The translations under genes and the position numbers were made by a program. This document shows positions 1 to 9,029 of a stretch of DNA of 64,000 nt, piece by piece (position 1 is the stretch's first letter; each line of letters starts with the position of its first letter). Source of the stretch: G964291335 sp964291335 (GTDB taxonomy: Bacteria > Chloroflexota > Dehalococcoidia > Lucifugimonadales > UBA3495); contig OZ219748.1 in NCBI GenBank assembly GCA_964291335.2, positions 2,542,001 to 2,606,000 of the forward strand, in the 5' to 3' direction. The notes under the pieces are model-generated. The model made no database searches and had not been told where the DNA came from. It was given only the letters and a program-made list of their open reading frames with translations.

Positions 1-37
1 AACCCAAAAGAGTTTTGCCGGCAAGCATTGGCCGGGT

Positions 38-310
38 TCAACCCAGCAGCCTTTCCAGCAGCATCTGAATGAAGCTCAAGAGCAGAATCGCTACTATCGG
101 GCTGAAATCCAGCATCCCGAAACTGGGCAGCACCCGTCGGATGGGCGCCAGTATCGGCTCGGTTACCTGAATGAGCGCCTGGGTTATTTCTACCAGAAGC
201 GGCGGTGGATTTGCTATGAAAGATACCGCCAGGGTAAGAATTATCCTCCCCAGAATTGAGAGGTAAATCAGGTAGAAAAGCAAATTCACCAGCGCCATTG
301 GTTCCGGCAT
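38..310 (-). CDS. YggT family membrane protein
   Basis: A 90-residue hydrophobic protein with two membrane segments (roughly residues 5-32 and 68-88) separated by a short loop, the size and layout of the YggT family. YggT proteins are small membrane proteins of unclear function, linked in various bacteria to osmotic stress or to cell-division and septum gene clusters. It lies directly downstream of proC on the same strand with a 14-base gap, a pairing seen in many bacteria, so the two are probably cotranscribed. The family call is firm; the role is not. Confidence 0.85.
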   Translation of the reverse strand: MPEPMALVNLLFYLIYLSILGRIILTLAVSFIANPPPLLVEITQALIQVTEPILAPIRRVLPSFGMLDFSPIVAILLLSFIQMLLERLLG

Positions 311-324
311 AACCGCCTCTCTTC

Positions 325-1128
325 CTAGCTTTGGCCCAGCCGGACGGATTTCAGATAGGCGGAGTTAACCGCTTCAACCAGCGCTGCCGGCACGCCGCCC
401 CGTTCCAGGGCCTGCAAACCCTCGGCGGTGGTGCCGCCGGGCGAAACCACCATGTCCTTCAATTCGCCCGGGTGCTTGCCGGTGTCCAGCAGCAGCCGGA
501 CGCTGCCGTACACTGTTTGCAGGGCCAGGGTTCGGGCCATCTCCCGGGGCAGGCCAACGTAAACCCCGGCGTCAATCAGCGCTTCAACAAAGAGAAATAC
601 ATAGGCCGGGCCGCTGGCGCTCAAGGCGGTTGCCATGTCCAGGTACTTCTCTTCCGCCACGTATATTTGCCGGCCCACGGTATCCAGCATGGCGCGGGTC
701 CATTCCCGCTGCTCCTGGCTCACCTGGTCGGAACAGACCCACAGGGTCATGCCGCAGCCGATTTGCGCCGGAGTGTTGGGCATTACCCGGATGACGGCGT
801 CGTGTTCCAGCCCCTGGACCAGGCGGTCTATTTTGGCGCCGGCTACGATTGACAGGGCCGCCTGCTGAGACTCCAGCTTGCCGGCAAGCTCATTATAGAC
901 TGCCGGCAAATCCTGGGGCTTTACCGCCAGCGCCACCAGGTCGGCGCCCTCTATCGCCGCCAGGTTTTCCTGGCAGGTTGACACGCCGTACCGTTCCGTC
1001 AGGTAATCTCTTCGCTGCGCAACCGGCTCCCCAACGATCAAATCCGACGGCCCGGCCAGACCGGCTGCCAGCATGCCGCCGCAGATAGCCTCAGCCATGG
1101 TTCCGCCCCCGATAAAAGCCAAGCGCAT
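325..1128 (-). CDS. proC: pyrroline-5-carboxylate reductase
   Basis: Catalyses the last step of proline synthesis, NAD(P)H-dependent reduction of pyrroline-5-carboxylate. The 267-residue length is usual. The N-terminus carries a Rossmann nucleotide-binding motif (IGGGTMAEAICGGM). The helical C-terminal dimerisation and substrate domain shows the family signature ALSASGPAYVF near residue 170 and the late VVSPGGTTAEGL motif. The start is the ATG just before the Rossmann strand. It forms a probable operon with the downstream yggT gene. Confidence 0.96.
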   Translation of the reverse strand: MRLAFIGGGTMAEAICGGMLAAGLAGPSDLIVGEPVAQRRDYLTERYGVSTCQENLAAIEGADLVALAVKPQDLPAVYNELAGKLESQQAALSIVAGAKIDRLVQGLEHDAVIRVMPNTPAQIGCGMTLWVCSDQVSQEQREWTRAMLDTVGRQIYVAEEKYLDMATALSASGPAYVFLFVEALIDAGVYVGLPREMARTLALQTVYGSVRLLLDTGKHPGELKDMVVSPGGTTAEGLQALERGGVPAALVEAVNSAYLKSVRLGQS

Positions 1129-1293
1129 AAGTTTTCACCCCTGAAAAGGCCGACTGCCAGGCCGGGTGGCCCGGCCATTTCCTCCATTATACACCCGGTC
1201 AGGTACTGACAGTTAGCCCGTCCCGCAACCGGTGTGGCTGTGGTAATATATTTGCGGCCACGACAGCAGTAAAATCCGAGGAGGAAAGCCGGA

Positions 1294-2487
1294 ATGAAGG
1301 CGCTTGACGGGGTGCGTGTGCTGGACTTGACCCGGGCCCTTGCCGGGCCGTTCTGTACGCTGATGCTGGGAGACTATGGCGCCGATGTAATCAAGATTGA
1401 GCTGCCCGGCGCCGGCGATGATACCCGACGTTGGGGGCCTCCGTTCATCGGCGGCGAAAGCGCCTACTTCCTTTCCATCAACCGCAACAAACGCAGCCTT
1501 ACCCTCAATTTCAAGGAAGAGCAGGCCCGGGAGATTTTCCTGAAGCTGGTAGAACAGTCCGATGTGGTGGTGGAAAACTTTACGCCCGGCGTAATGTCCC
1601 GCTTCGGCCTGGCTTATGACGCGGTAAAGCAGGCTAACCCCGGCATAATTTACTGCTCTATTTCCGGTTTCGGACAGGACGGCCCCTACCAGAACCGCCC
1701 GGCCTACGACCAGATAATGCAGGGCATCGGCGGCCTGATGAGCATAACCGGCGAGCCGGAGTCGGAGCCGCAGAAAATTGGCGTGGCGGTTACCGACATC
1801 GGCGCCGGCATGTGGGCCGCTTTTGCCGTTATGTCGGCCCTGTACCACCGGGCCCAGGTCGGCGACGGGCAGGGCCAGTATATTGATATTTCCATGCTGG
1901 ACGCGCAGGTGGCCTGGCTGACTTACCAGGCCGGTTATTTCTTTGCCTGCAACCAACCTCCGCAGCGGCTGGGCAAGGCTCATCCCACTCTGGTGCCATA
2001 CCAGGCCTTTATGTGCCAGGACGGCAAGTACCTGAACGTAGCCGTCGGCTCGGAGCGTCTCTGGGACCGCTTTTGCCAGGCGATTAAGCAGGAAGAATTG
2101 CGCGACCACCCGGATTTCGCCACCAACGACGTACGGGTCAAAAACCGGGCCGCCCTGGTTCCGCTGCTTCAGGAGCGCTTTTTGACCCGCCCTGCCGAAG
2201 CCTGGGTTGCTGCCCTGCAAGCATTGAATGTTCCTGCCGGGCCAATTAACGACCTGGCCGACGTTTTCGCTGACCCGCAGGTGCTGCACCGGGAAATGCT
2301 GCTGGAAATGCCTCACCCCACTCTGGGCAGCATTAAACAGACCGGCCTGCCAATCAAATTCGGCGGCACTCCCGGCGCCCTGGAATTGCCGCCCCCGCTG
2401 TTGGGTGAACATAACGCTCAAATCCTCGGCAGCCTGGGCTATACCGATGCTGAAATTGCTGACCTGGCCGAAAAAGCCATAATTTAA
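1294..2487 (+). CDS. CaiB/BaiF family CoA-transferase (class III)
   Basis: A 397-residue protein with the whole class III CoA-transferase layout: N-terminal LDGVRVLDLTRALAGPFC-type opening, GADVIKIE, the SINRNKRSLTLN segment, NPGIIYCSISGFGQDGPY, and the catalytic-aspartate region around DISMLDAQVAWLTYQ. Family members move CoA between acyl groups (for example carnitine, bile acids, oxalate/formate). The substrate cannot be read from sequence. A strong GAGGAGG ribosome site precedes the ATG. The gene stands alone between proC, which diverges from it, and tag. Confidence 0.93.
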   Translation: MKALDGVRVLDLTRALAGPFCTLMLGDYGADVIKIELPGAGDDTRRWGPPFIGGESAYFLSINRNKRSLTLNFKEEQAREIFLKLVEQSDVVVENFTPGVMSRFGLAYDAVKQANPGIIYCSISGFGQDGPYQNRPAYDQIMQGIGGLMSITGEPESEPQKIGVAVTDIGAGMWAAFAVMSALYHRAQVGDGQGQYIDISMLDAQVAWLTYQAGYFFACNQPPQRLGKAHPTLVPYQAFMCQDGKYLNVAVGSERLWDRFCQAIKQEELRDHPDFATNDVRVKNRAALVPLLQERFLTRPAEAWVAALQALNVPAGPINDLADVFADPQVLHREMLLEMPHPTLGSIKQTGLPIKFGGTPGALELPPPLLGEHNAQILGSLGYTDAEIADLAEKAII

Positions 2488-2650
2488 CCGGCCGCTGGTT
2501 TTCTCCATGCCCAGATTTCCGGTTAATAAGGCAGTTCAGAAGCTGCCTTGACCAGCCAACCATAGATTGAGGGCACGGCGGCTTGCCCGGCGATAATCCC
2601 GGGCAAGCCGGCAGTTGTTTCGTTGGCAACTTTTCGTTGGGCTAGCTGGT

Positions 2651-3232
2651 TTGAGCGTAACCGATAACTTGATTCGCTGCCCCTGGGTCGGCGCCGACTC
2701 GCTGATGCTCCAGTATCACGATACCGAATGGGGCGTGCCGTTGCGCGATGACCAGAAGCTGTTTGAGTATCTGCTGCTGGACGGCGCCCAGGCCGGCCTG
2801 AGTTGGCGGACCATCCTGCGCAAGCGAGAAGGTTACCGCCGCGCCTTTCACGGCTTCTGTCCCGCCCGGGTTGCCGCCTACGGAGAAGCGGATTTTTCCC
2901 GGTTGCTGGCCGATCCGGCAATTGTGCGCAACCGACTGAAGATTGCCGCCGCCGTTGGCAATGCCCGCGCCTTTCTGGAAGTGCAGCGGGAATGGGGAAC
3001 CTTTTCGGAATATGTCTGGGCCTTTGTCGCTGGCCTTCCTGTGGTGAACCGCTGGGAGAAGGCTGAGCAGGTGCCGGCCAGCGCCGGGACATCGGAAGCG
3101 ATGAGCCGGGATTTGCGTCGGCGAGGCTTCCGCTTCGTTGGCCCCACTATTTGTTATGCCTTCATGCAGGCTGCCGGCCTGGTGAACGACCATCTGGTTA
3201 CCTGCTTTCGCTACCACCAGGTAGGGCGCTGA
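2651..3232 (+). CDS. tag: DNA-3-methyladenine glycosylase I
   Basis: Base-excision repair enzyme that removes 3-methyladenine. The N-terminal RCPWVGADSLMLQYHDTEWG stretch is the Tag hallmark, followed by QAGLSWRTILRKR, the FVGPTICYAFMQAAGLVNDH segment and a closing CFRY. The N- and C-terminal Cys and His residues match the zinc-binding 'snap' of the family. There is no ATG near the conserved start. A TTG at 2651 is used here, and the TTG at 2669, right before RCPW, is also possible. About 193 residues, normal for the family. Confidence 0.92.
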   Translation: MSVTDNLIRCPWVGADSLMLQYHDTEWGVPLRDDQKLFEYLLLDGAQAGLSWRTILRKREGYRRAFHGFCPARVAAYGEADFSRLLADPAIVRNRLKIAAAVGNARAFLEVQREWGTFSEYVWAFVAGLPVVNRWEKAEQVPASAGTSEAMSRDLRRRGFRFVGPTICYAFMQAAGLVNDHLVTCFRYHQVGR

Positions 3233-3426
3233 CCGGGAGCCCCGGCAGAGAGCGGCGTAAACGGAGCAACCGTATGCCGGTCGGAACTTTCCAGCCGGTT
3301 TAGTGTTTTTAACATAAAGTAATACTTGCGTAATTCACTGTGCCGGAGAATTGAACCGGCCCCGTGAAAGTTGCGGAACGGTCAGGGATTCCGGGGCAGT
3401 TGCGGCCTGGGGAGGTTTCAGGGTTT

Positions 3427-4221
3427 ATGGATCTGGGTCTGACGGAACGGGTAGCGATTGTAGGGGACGCCAGCCACGAAGTGGGCCGGCATATTGCCAC
3501 AACTTTAGCTGCTGAAGGGGCCAGGGTCTCGCTCCATTCTCCCAGCGAAGAGGGCCTGCGCCGGACCGAAATGGAGGTAGCCCGCATCGGTTCTCAGCAT
3601 AGCGTCCTGGCGATTCCCGCTGACCCGTCTCAGGAACGGGACATCCGCCGGGTGGTGCGGGATACGGTAAACCGCTTTGGACAAATCGACATCCTGGTCG
3701 TTCCCTCGGGCAGCGGGGTTCACCCGGCGAATTCTGAACCGGAGGAAGGCAGCGAGACGGCGGAACTGGAAGCCAGTTTCTTCAGCGCCCTTAGGTTCAG
3801 CCGAGAGGTCGTCCCTTATATGAAGCAGGAACATTGGGGGCGAATAATCTATTTGGAAAGCCCGCCTTCCCGGCCGGCCGGCCGTGGGGTTGTCCTTTGG
3901 GCTGACCGGCACCTTCACCTGGTAGGTTATTTCAAGATACTGGCCCGGGAGCTGGCCCCCTTTAACATAACCGTCAACAGCCTGGTGGCCGGTTTGATTG
4001 CAACCCACGAGCTGGAGCAGTGGTTGGCAGCTCAGAGCCATGCCGAGCAGGTGGGTATTGCCGAGCTGAAAGGGACTGCCTGCGCCGGCATCCCCATGGG
4101 CCGCATGGGCAAGCCGCAAGAAATCGGAGACATGATTGCTTTCCTGGCATCGGAACGGGCCGGTTACCTTACCGGGGCGGCCATTTCCGTTGATGGCGGC
4201 CATAGCCAGGGGTTCCTGTAA
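3427..4221 (+). CDS. SDR-family protein with degenerate active site
   Basis: A 264-residue short-chain dehydrogenase/reductase fold: Rossmann start (VAIVGDASHEVGRHIA), a central DILVV strand, NITVNSLVAGLIAT, and the C-terminal YLTGAAISVDGG typical of FabG-like SDRs. The glycine-rich TGxxxGIG motif is altered to GDASHEVG. The catalytic Tyr-x-x-x-Lys is not intact: four residues before the Lys of GYFK is Val. It may bind a nucleotide without reductase activity, or use other residues. The ATG at 3427 is chosen because GGGGAGG lies just upstream and the longer frame adds nothing family-like. Followed closely by an M24 peptidase gene. Confidence 0.85.
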   Translation: MDLGLTERVAIVGDASHEVGRHIATTLAAEGARVSLHSPSEEGLRRTEMEVARIGSQHSVLAIPADPSQERDIRRVVRDTVNRFGQIDILVVPSGSGVHPANSEPEEGSETAELEASFFSALRFSREVVPYMKQEHWGRIIYLESPPSRPAGRGVVLWADRHLHLVGYFKILARELAPFNITVNSLVAGLIATHELEQWLAAQSHAEQVGIAELKGTACAGIPMGRMGKPQEIGDMIAFLASERAGYLTGAAISVDGGHSQGFL

Positions 4222-4269
4222 CCCGGCCAGGCCCGATGTGAACCTGATTCCTCCCATTGGCAGGTAGAT

Positions 4270-5484
4270 ATGCCGCAGATGCGCAGCTTTGAACAGATTG
4301 TTGCCGCAGCGCAGCAGTTCTTGCTTCAGGAAGAAATAGCCGGTTGGCTGATTTACGACTACCGTGGTTCCAACCCCATATTCCGGCAGGTAACGCCGCC
4401 TTCAGGACACGTTACCCGCCCCGGTTACCTGTTCATCCCCGCCCGGGGCAGTTCCCGGCTGTTGACGCACCACGTGGATGCCGGCAAGTTCTCCGAAGCG
4501 CCCGGGCCAGGCTGCGATGCGGAATCGCTGAAAGTTCTGGTTTACCGCAGCCGCAGCTCTCTGCTGGAACTCCTGAAGCAAACCCTGGCCGATTGCCCCC
4601 GGGTGGCCATGGAGTATTCGGCCTGTAATGCTCTGCCCCGGGTTTCCCGCGTAGATGCCGGCTCCGTGGAATTGGTGCGCAGCCTTGGGTCTGAAGTAGT
4701 GTCCTCAGCTGATCTGATGCAGTATGCCACCCAGCGTTGGACGCCCGGCCAACTGGCCGGCCACCGGCGGGCAGCGCAAAAACTGGGGAGTATTGTCAAT
4801 GAAGCCTTTGCGCGTATTGGCCAGCGACTCCGGGACAACGTTACCGAGTTCGAGATTGCTGAATTCATTCGGCGGCGCTTTTCTGAGGAAGGACTGGAGA
4901 CTGCCGATGGCCCGATAGTGTCGGTCAATGCCCACTGCTCCGACCCCCATTATGAGCCGGCAGCCGAGGGCAGCAGCGTCTTTCGTCCCGGCGACTGGGC
5001 GCTGATTGACCTGTGGGCCAGGGAGTCCGTCCCTGGAAGCGTTTACGCTGATATTACCTGGACTGCCTGCGTGGGAGACCAGGTTCCAGCCCGCCAGCAG
5101 CAGGTTTTCAACATCGTAATTGGCGCCCGCGATGCCGCCCTGCAATTCTTGCAGGACAGCGTCAGGGATAACCGGACGGTGCAGGGTTGGCAGGTTGATG
5201 CGGTGGCGCGGAATTACATTGAGCGGCACGGCTACGGCCAGTATTTTACCCACCGCCTGGGCCACAGCATTAGTTGCGAAGTGCACGGTGAAGCGGTTAA
5301 CCTGGACGGGTTTGAAACCCACGATACCCGGCGTATTATATCGGGGGTGGGCTTCTCGATTGAGCCGGGTATCTACCTGCCCGATTTTGGCGTCCGGTCT
5401 GAGATTGACGCCTATATGTCGGAAGCCGGCCCTTACGCCACTTCCCCGGTGCAGCGCGAGGTTGTACTAATCAACAGCAAATAA
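4270..5484 (+). CDS. M24 family metallopeptidase (Xaa-Pro aminopeptidase-like)
   Basis: A 404-residue protein with an N-terminal creatinase-like domain and a C-terminal pita-bread M24 domain. The dinuclear metal ligands are visible: Asp of ALIDLWAR, Asp of YADITW, His of HRLGHS, Glu of FSIEPGIYLPDFG, and the Glu of RSEID. Family members are Xaa-Pro aminopeptidases, prolidases or creatinases; which substrate applies here is not clear. It lies 48 bases after the SDR gene in the same orientation and is probably cotranscribed with it. Confidence 0.92.
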   Translation: MPQMRSFEQIVAAAQQFLLQEEIAGWLIYDYRGSNPIFRQVTPPSGHVTRPGYLFIPARGSSRLLTHHVDAGKFSEAPGPGCDAESLKVLVYRSRSSLLELLKQTLADCPRVAMEYSACNALPRVSRVDAGSVELVRSLGSEVVSSADLMQYATQRWTPGQLAGHRRAAQKLGSIVNEAFARIGQRLRDNVTEFEIAEFIRRRFSEEGLETADGPIVSVNAHCSDPHYEPAAEGSSVFRPGDWALIDLWARESVPGSVYADITWTACVGDQVPARQQQVFNIVIGARDAALQFLQDSVRDNRTVQGWQVDAVARNYIERHGYGQYFTHRLGHSISCEVHGEAVNLDGFETHDTRRIISGVGFSIEPGIYLPDFGVRSEIDAYMSEAGPYATSPVQREVVLINSK

Positions 5485-5656
5485 ACCGGCGGCGCCTTTA
5501 TCTCCGGGTATAACCGGTAGTAAGATGGTTCCAGTGGCCGCCAAAGTCGGTTCTCTGCCTGGTGGCGTCTCGGGAGACCGCCGTTTCCCGACATTGTTGC
5601 TGCCCATAAGTCAAATCTGCCGGGGTTTAACCTTCCGGATTTTACCCGGATTTTAC

Positions 5657-7924
5657 ATGGATGCTTCCCCTTCGCCACGAGCTATTCTCAAATCCCACTT
5701 CGGGTACGACTCTTTTCTGCCCCTGCAAGAGGAAATAGTCGGCAACGTTCTGGCCGGCCGGGACAGCCTGGTTCTGATGCCCACCGGCGGCGGCAAGTCC
5801 CTCTGCTATCAATTGCCGGCCCTTTGCCGGGATGGCCTGACCCTGGTGGTGTCGCCGCTGATTGCCTTGATGAAAGACCAGGTGGACACCCTGCAAGCCA
5901 ACGGCATTGCCGCCCGCTTCATCAACAGCTCTTTGACGGCTTCAGAGATTGATTTGGTACAGGCCCAGGCGCGCCGGGGGCTGGTCAAGATTCTCTACGT
6001 GGCCCCGGAACGGTTGGCCGCCTCCGGGTTTCGCCGCTTTCTGCAGGATATAAACCTTAGCCTCATTGCCATTGACGAGGCCCATTGCATTTCCGAGTGG
6101 GGCCACGAATTCCGCCCCGATTACCGAAACCTGCGGCAGCTGCGCCAGGACTTTCCGGCAACGCCGCTGATTGCCCTTACCGCCACCGCCACCGAGCGGG
6201 TTCGGCAGGACATCATCGAGCAGCTGGCTTTGCAGCGTGGACAGGTTTTCCTGTCCAGCTTCAACCGGGCTAATCTCACCTATTCGGTGCAAACCAGGGA
6301 GGGCTATTGGCCCAAGCTGCTTTCCCTGCTTCAGTCGCACCGGGGACAATCCGTTATCATCTACTGCATCTCGCGGCGGGAAACCGAGGAACTGGCCGAG
6401 GATTTGAACGACCGGGGCCTGTTGGCCCGGCCCTACCATGCCGGCCTGTCGCCGGAAGAACGCCGCCAGACCCAGGAAGATTTCATCCGCGACCGGGTGC
6501 CGGTAATTGTTGCCACCATTGCCTTCGGCATGGGCATCGACAAGCCGGATATTCGGCTGGTCGTTCACTTTGGTATGCCCAAGTCCGTTGAAGGCTACTA
6601 CCAGGAAACCGGCCGCGCCGGGCGGGACGGGCTGCCCGGCGAGTGCATCCTTTTTTATGCCTACTCGGATAAAGCCAGGCAGGATTACTTTATTGACCGG
6701 ATGGAGGACGCTGCCGAGCAGGCCCACGCCCGGCAGAAGTTGTCCCAAATGGTGGGTTATGCCCAACTGCCCAGCTGCCGCCGCCGCTACATTTTGCAGT
6801 ATTTCGGCGAGCAGTGGCGCGAGGAAAACTGCGGCAGCTGCGATATTTGCCTCGCGGCCAACGACCAGTTTGACGCTACCGAACTGGCTCAAAAGACGCT
6901 GTCAGCGGTAATTCGCACCGGGGAAAGGTTCGGCGCTGCCTATGTCAGCGCAGTTCTGCGGGGCAGCCGCATGAAACGCATTCTGGAACTGGGCCACGAC
7001 CGCCTTAGCGTTTACGGCATTGCCGCCGATTACAGCAGCGCCCAGCTGCGCGAAGTTATCGGCCACTTGCAGGTCAAGGGGCTGCTGGCGCGGAACGAAG
7101 GGGAGTTTGCCACTCTGTCGGTTACCGCCCAGGGGCGGGATTTCCTGCGGCAGCGGCAGCGGCTGTCTTTGCCGCGGCTCCGTTCCGGAATAGAGGAGGT
7201 GGAAGCTGACCGGGCCGAAGCAAAACTTCTCCTGGACGCCGGCTATCATCAGGCCCTGTTCGAGGAACTGCGCGCCCTGCGCCGGCAGTTGGCCGACGCC
7301 AAAAACGTGCCGGCCTTTGTCGTCTTTGGCGACGTATCGCTGCGGCATATGGCTGCCTTTCTGCCCCAGAGCCTGGAGAACTTTGCCAGTGTGCCGGGCG
7401 TCGGCGCCGCCAAACTGGAAGAGTACGGCGAGGCTTTCCTGAAGGTCATTCGCAACTATGCCAGTCATAACGGGTTGGCTGACTATACCGGGGAAAGGCC
7501 GGCCACCCCCGCCCGCCAGCGAATTGCGCCACAGATTGAGCCAGACGCCGACAAAAACCCGGAACGCCGGCGGAAGCCGTCCTATGACCAAACCAGGGAA
7601 CTGCTAAGCCAGGGGTTGAGCATCAGCCAGATTGCCCGGCAGCACGGTCTGAAGGAAACAACAGTCCTTGCCCGGTTAGAGCGCCTCTCGGCCCAGGGCG
7701 TTAGGCTGAGCCTGCCCCACCTGCTGCCCCCACCGGAGCGGCTGGCTCAAATCAGGAAAGCTATCGATGTTTGCGGCGCCGAGTTTTTGCGGCCGGTGCG
7801 GGAATACCTGGGCGCCGAGTTTACTTACGAGGAATTGCGGATAGCCCGAATCTACCTGCGTCAGGAAGCAGCGGAACGGCGGCAGCATGGCGTTAACGCA
7901 GACTCGCCGGGCGCAGTAAAATAA
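5657..7924 (+). CDS. recQ: ATP-dependent DNA helicase RecQ
   Basis: A 755-residue 3'-5' DNA helicase for recombination repair. Domains in order: DEAH-box core with Walker A MPTGGGKSLCYQLPA and box II IDEAHCISEWGHEFRPDYR; helicase C domain ending in QETGRAGRDG; the RecQ zinc site (Cys residues in SCRRRY and CGSCDIC); winged-helix RQC; an HRDC domain near residues 570-640; and a C-terminal helix-turn-helix of the HTH_40 type (SQGLSISQIARQHGLKETTV). The ATG at 5657 fits the RecQ N-terminus; the open frame extends upstream without family similarity. Confidence 0.96.
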   Translation: MDASPSPRAILKSHFGYDSFLPLQEEIVGNVLAGRDSLVLMPTGGGKSLCYQLPALCRDGLTLVVSPLIALMKDQVDTLQANGIAARFINSSLTASEIDLVQAQARRGLVKILYVAPERLAASGFRRFLQDINLSLIAIDEAHCISEWGHEFRPDYRNLRQLRQDFPATPLIALTATATERVRQDIIEQLALQRGQVFLSSFNRANLTYSVQTREGYWPKLLSLLQSHRGQSVIIYCISRRETEELAEDLNDRGLLARPYHAGLSPEERRQTQEDFIRDRVPVIVATIAFGMGIDKPDIRLVVHFGMPKSVEGYYQETGRAGRDGLPGECILFYAYSDKARQDYFIDRMEDAAEQAHARQKLSQMVGYAQLPSCRRRYILQYFGEQWREENCGSCDICLAANDQFDATELAQKTLSAVIRTGERFGAAYVSAVLRGSRMKRILELGHDRLSVYGIAADYSSAQLREVIGHLQVKGLLARNEGEFATLSVTAQGRDFLRQRQRLSLPRLRSGIEEVEADRAEAKLLLDAGYHQALFEELRALRRQLADAKNVPAFVVFGDVSLRHMAAFLPQSLENFASVPGVGAAKLEEYGEAFLKVIRNYASHNGLADYTGERPATPARQRIAPQIEPDADKNPERRRKPSYDQTRELLSQGLSISQIARQHGLKETTVLARLERLSAQGVRLSLPHLLPPPERLAQIRKAIDVCGAEFLRPVREYLGAEFTYEELRIARIYLRQEAAERRQHGVNADSPGAVK

Positions 7925-8228
7925 CGCTGCCGCACCTTTCTGATTAAGTCCGGCTCTTGCGCGGCGACTGCTCCGGCGCGATAATCGCGCGCGTTTTGAC
8001 GCCAGACAATCAGCATACCCCCCCCCCCCCCCCCCCCCCCCGAGTTTCAGGGGGGCCAACACCCAAACGTCGGCTTTTGGGTCCGCCGGTCGGCGCGGCC
8101 ACGATTCTTCGGCCTTCTACGCCGGCCGACTCTATGCTGACCAGCCTGGCGAAAGCGGCGTCAGCCGTCAAGAGAACCCCCTTCCTCTTAACCTGACCAA
8201 CACCATCCTGCCCGTCTCGGCAGAGCGA
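7925..8228. other. intergenic region with poly-C tract before the R-M genes
   Basis: A 304-base stretch between recQ and the first recognised methyltransferase Met. It holds a pure run of 24 C (8018-8041). The methyltransferase frame is open from 7944 through the C run (read as eight Pro) to 9029, but has no ATG, GTG or TTG before 8229. A TTG at 7957 and an ATG at 8134 start in a different frame, which ends at 8196. No clear promoter was seen. Confidence 0.7.
8018..8041. repeat. homopolymer run of 24 C
   Basis: Twenty-four consecutive C on the plus strand. It lies in the stretch that is open in the reading frame of the downstream methyltransferase. A one-base gain or two-base loss would join the frame starting at TTG 7957 to the methyltransferase frame. 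Runs of this kind slip easily in replication and are also prone to sequencing error. Confidence 0.9.
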
Positions 8229-9029
8229 ATGTGCGACCTGCCCGATAACTGTGTCCATTTGCTGGTAACCTCGCCTCCTTACAACGTCGGGAAGGAGTAT
8301 GACCAGGATCTGACGCTGGAGGAGTACCGGGCATTTCTGCGCACGGTGATGCGGGAAGCTTTGCGAACTCTGGTATCCGGCGGACGGGTCTGCTTCAACG
8401 TCGCCAACCTGGGCCGCCGCCCCTATCTGCCCCTGCACCGTTACATCATCGAGGATCTGCTGGACTTGCGCACTGAAGGGCAGTCGGGTTCCCGGTTCCT
8501 GATGCGGGGGGAAATTCTGTGGGTCAAGAGCGGCGGCGGAGCCTCCTCCACCGCCTGGGGCAGCTGGCTGTCCCCGGCCAACCCGGTGTTGCGCGACCGG
8601 CACGAATACATTCTGGTTTTCTGCAAGGACACCTGGCGGCGGCCTCGCCCGGCGGACCCGGCGCGCCAACCCACCATCAGCCGGGCTGATTTTCTGGCCC
8701 TTACCAACAGCGTATGGGAATTTCCGGCGGTTTCAGCCCGTCAGATAGGCCACCCGGCGCCCTTTCCGGTGGAGCTGCCCCGCCGCTGCATAGAGCTTTA
8801 CACCTACGCCGGCGAAGTGGTGCTGGACCCGTTTATGGGCAGCGGAACGACGGCGGTGGCGGCGCTGCAAACCGGCCGGAACTTTGTCGGCTACGAGGTT
8901 GCCGGCGAGTATCGCGAGTTGGCCCACAGAAGAATCGCCCGAGAGGCGCAACCCCGGCTGTTATACACCCGTACCGATTCCAACGGCCAGGTAGTGGCGG
9001 AAGTGCGAAATGGCTACTATCCAATATGA
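8229..9029 (+). CDS. DNA methyltransferase of a type II R-M system (probably m4C)
   Basis: A beta-class SAM-dependent DNA methyltransferase: catalytic motif IV TSPPYNVGKEY is near the N-terminus and the SAM-binding motif I DPFMGSGTTAVAAL is near the C-terminus. SPPY is most often seen in N4-cytosine enzymes. The conserved part begins upstream of Met 8229 (LTNTILPVSAERM is in frame and family-like), yet no usual start codon lies there. The given start is therefore only the first Met, and the protein is probably N-terminally longer in the expressed state. It overlaps the next gene by 20 bases, and the pair looks like methyltransferase plus restriction enzyme. Confidence 0.9.
   Translation: MCDLPDNCVHLLVTSPPYNVGKEYDQDLTLEEYRAFLRTVMREALRTLVSGGRVCFNVANLGRRPYLPLHRYIIEDLLDLRTEGQSGSRFLMRGEILWVKSGGGASSTAWGSWLSPANPVLRDRHEYILVFCKDTWRRPRPADPARQPTISRADFLALTNSVWEFPAVSARQIGHPAPFPVELPRRCIELYTYAGEVVLDPFMGSGTTAVAALQTGRNFVGYEVAGEYRELAHRRIAREAQPRLLYTRTDSNGQVVAEVRNGYYPI

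Noticed and set aside
1213..2508. Long open frame antisense to the CoA-transferase gene
   Set aside because: The plus-strand gene has full family motifs and a strong ribosome site; the antisense frame shows none and is a GC-rich shadow.
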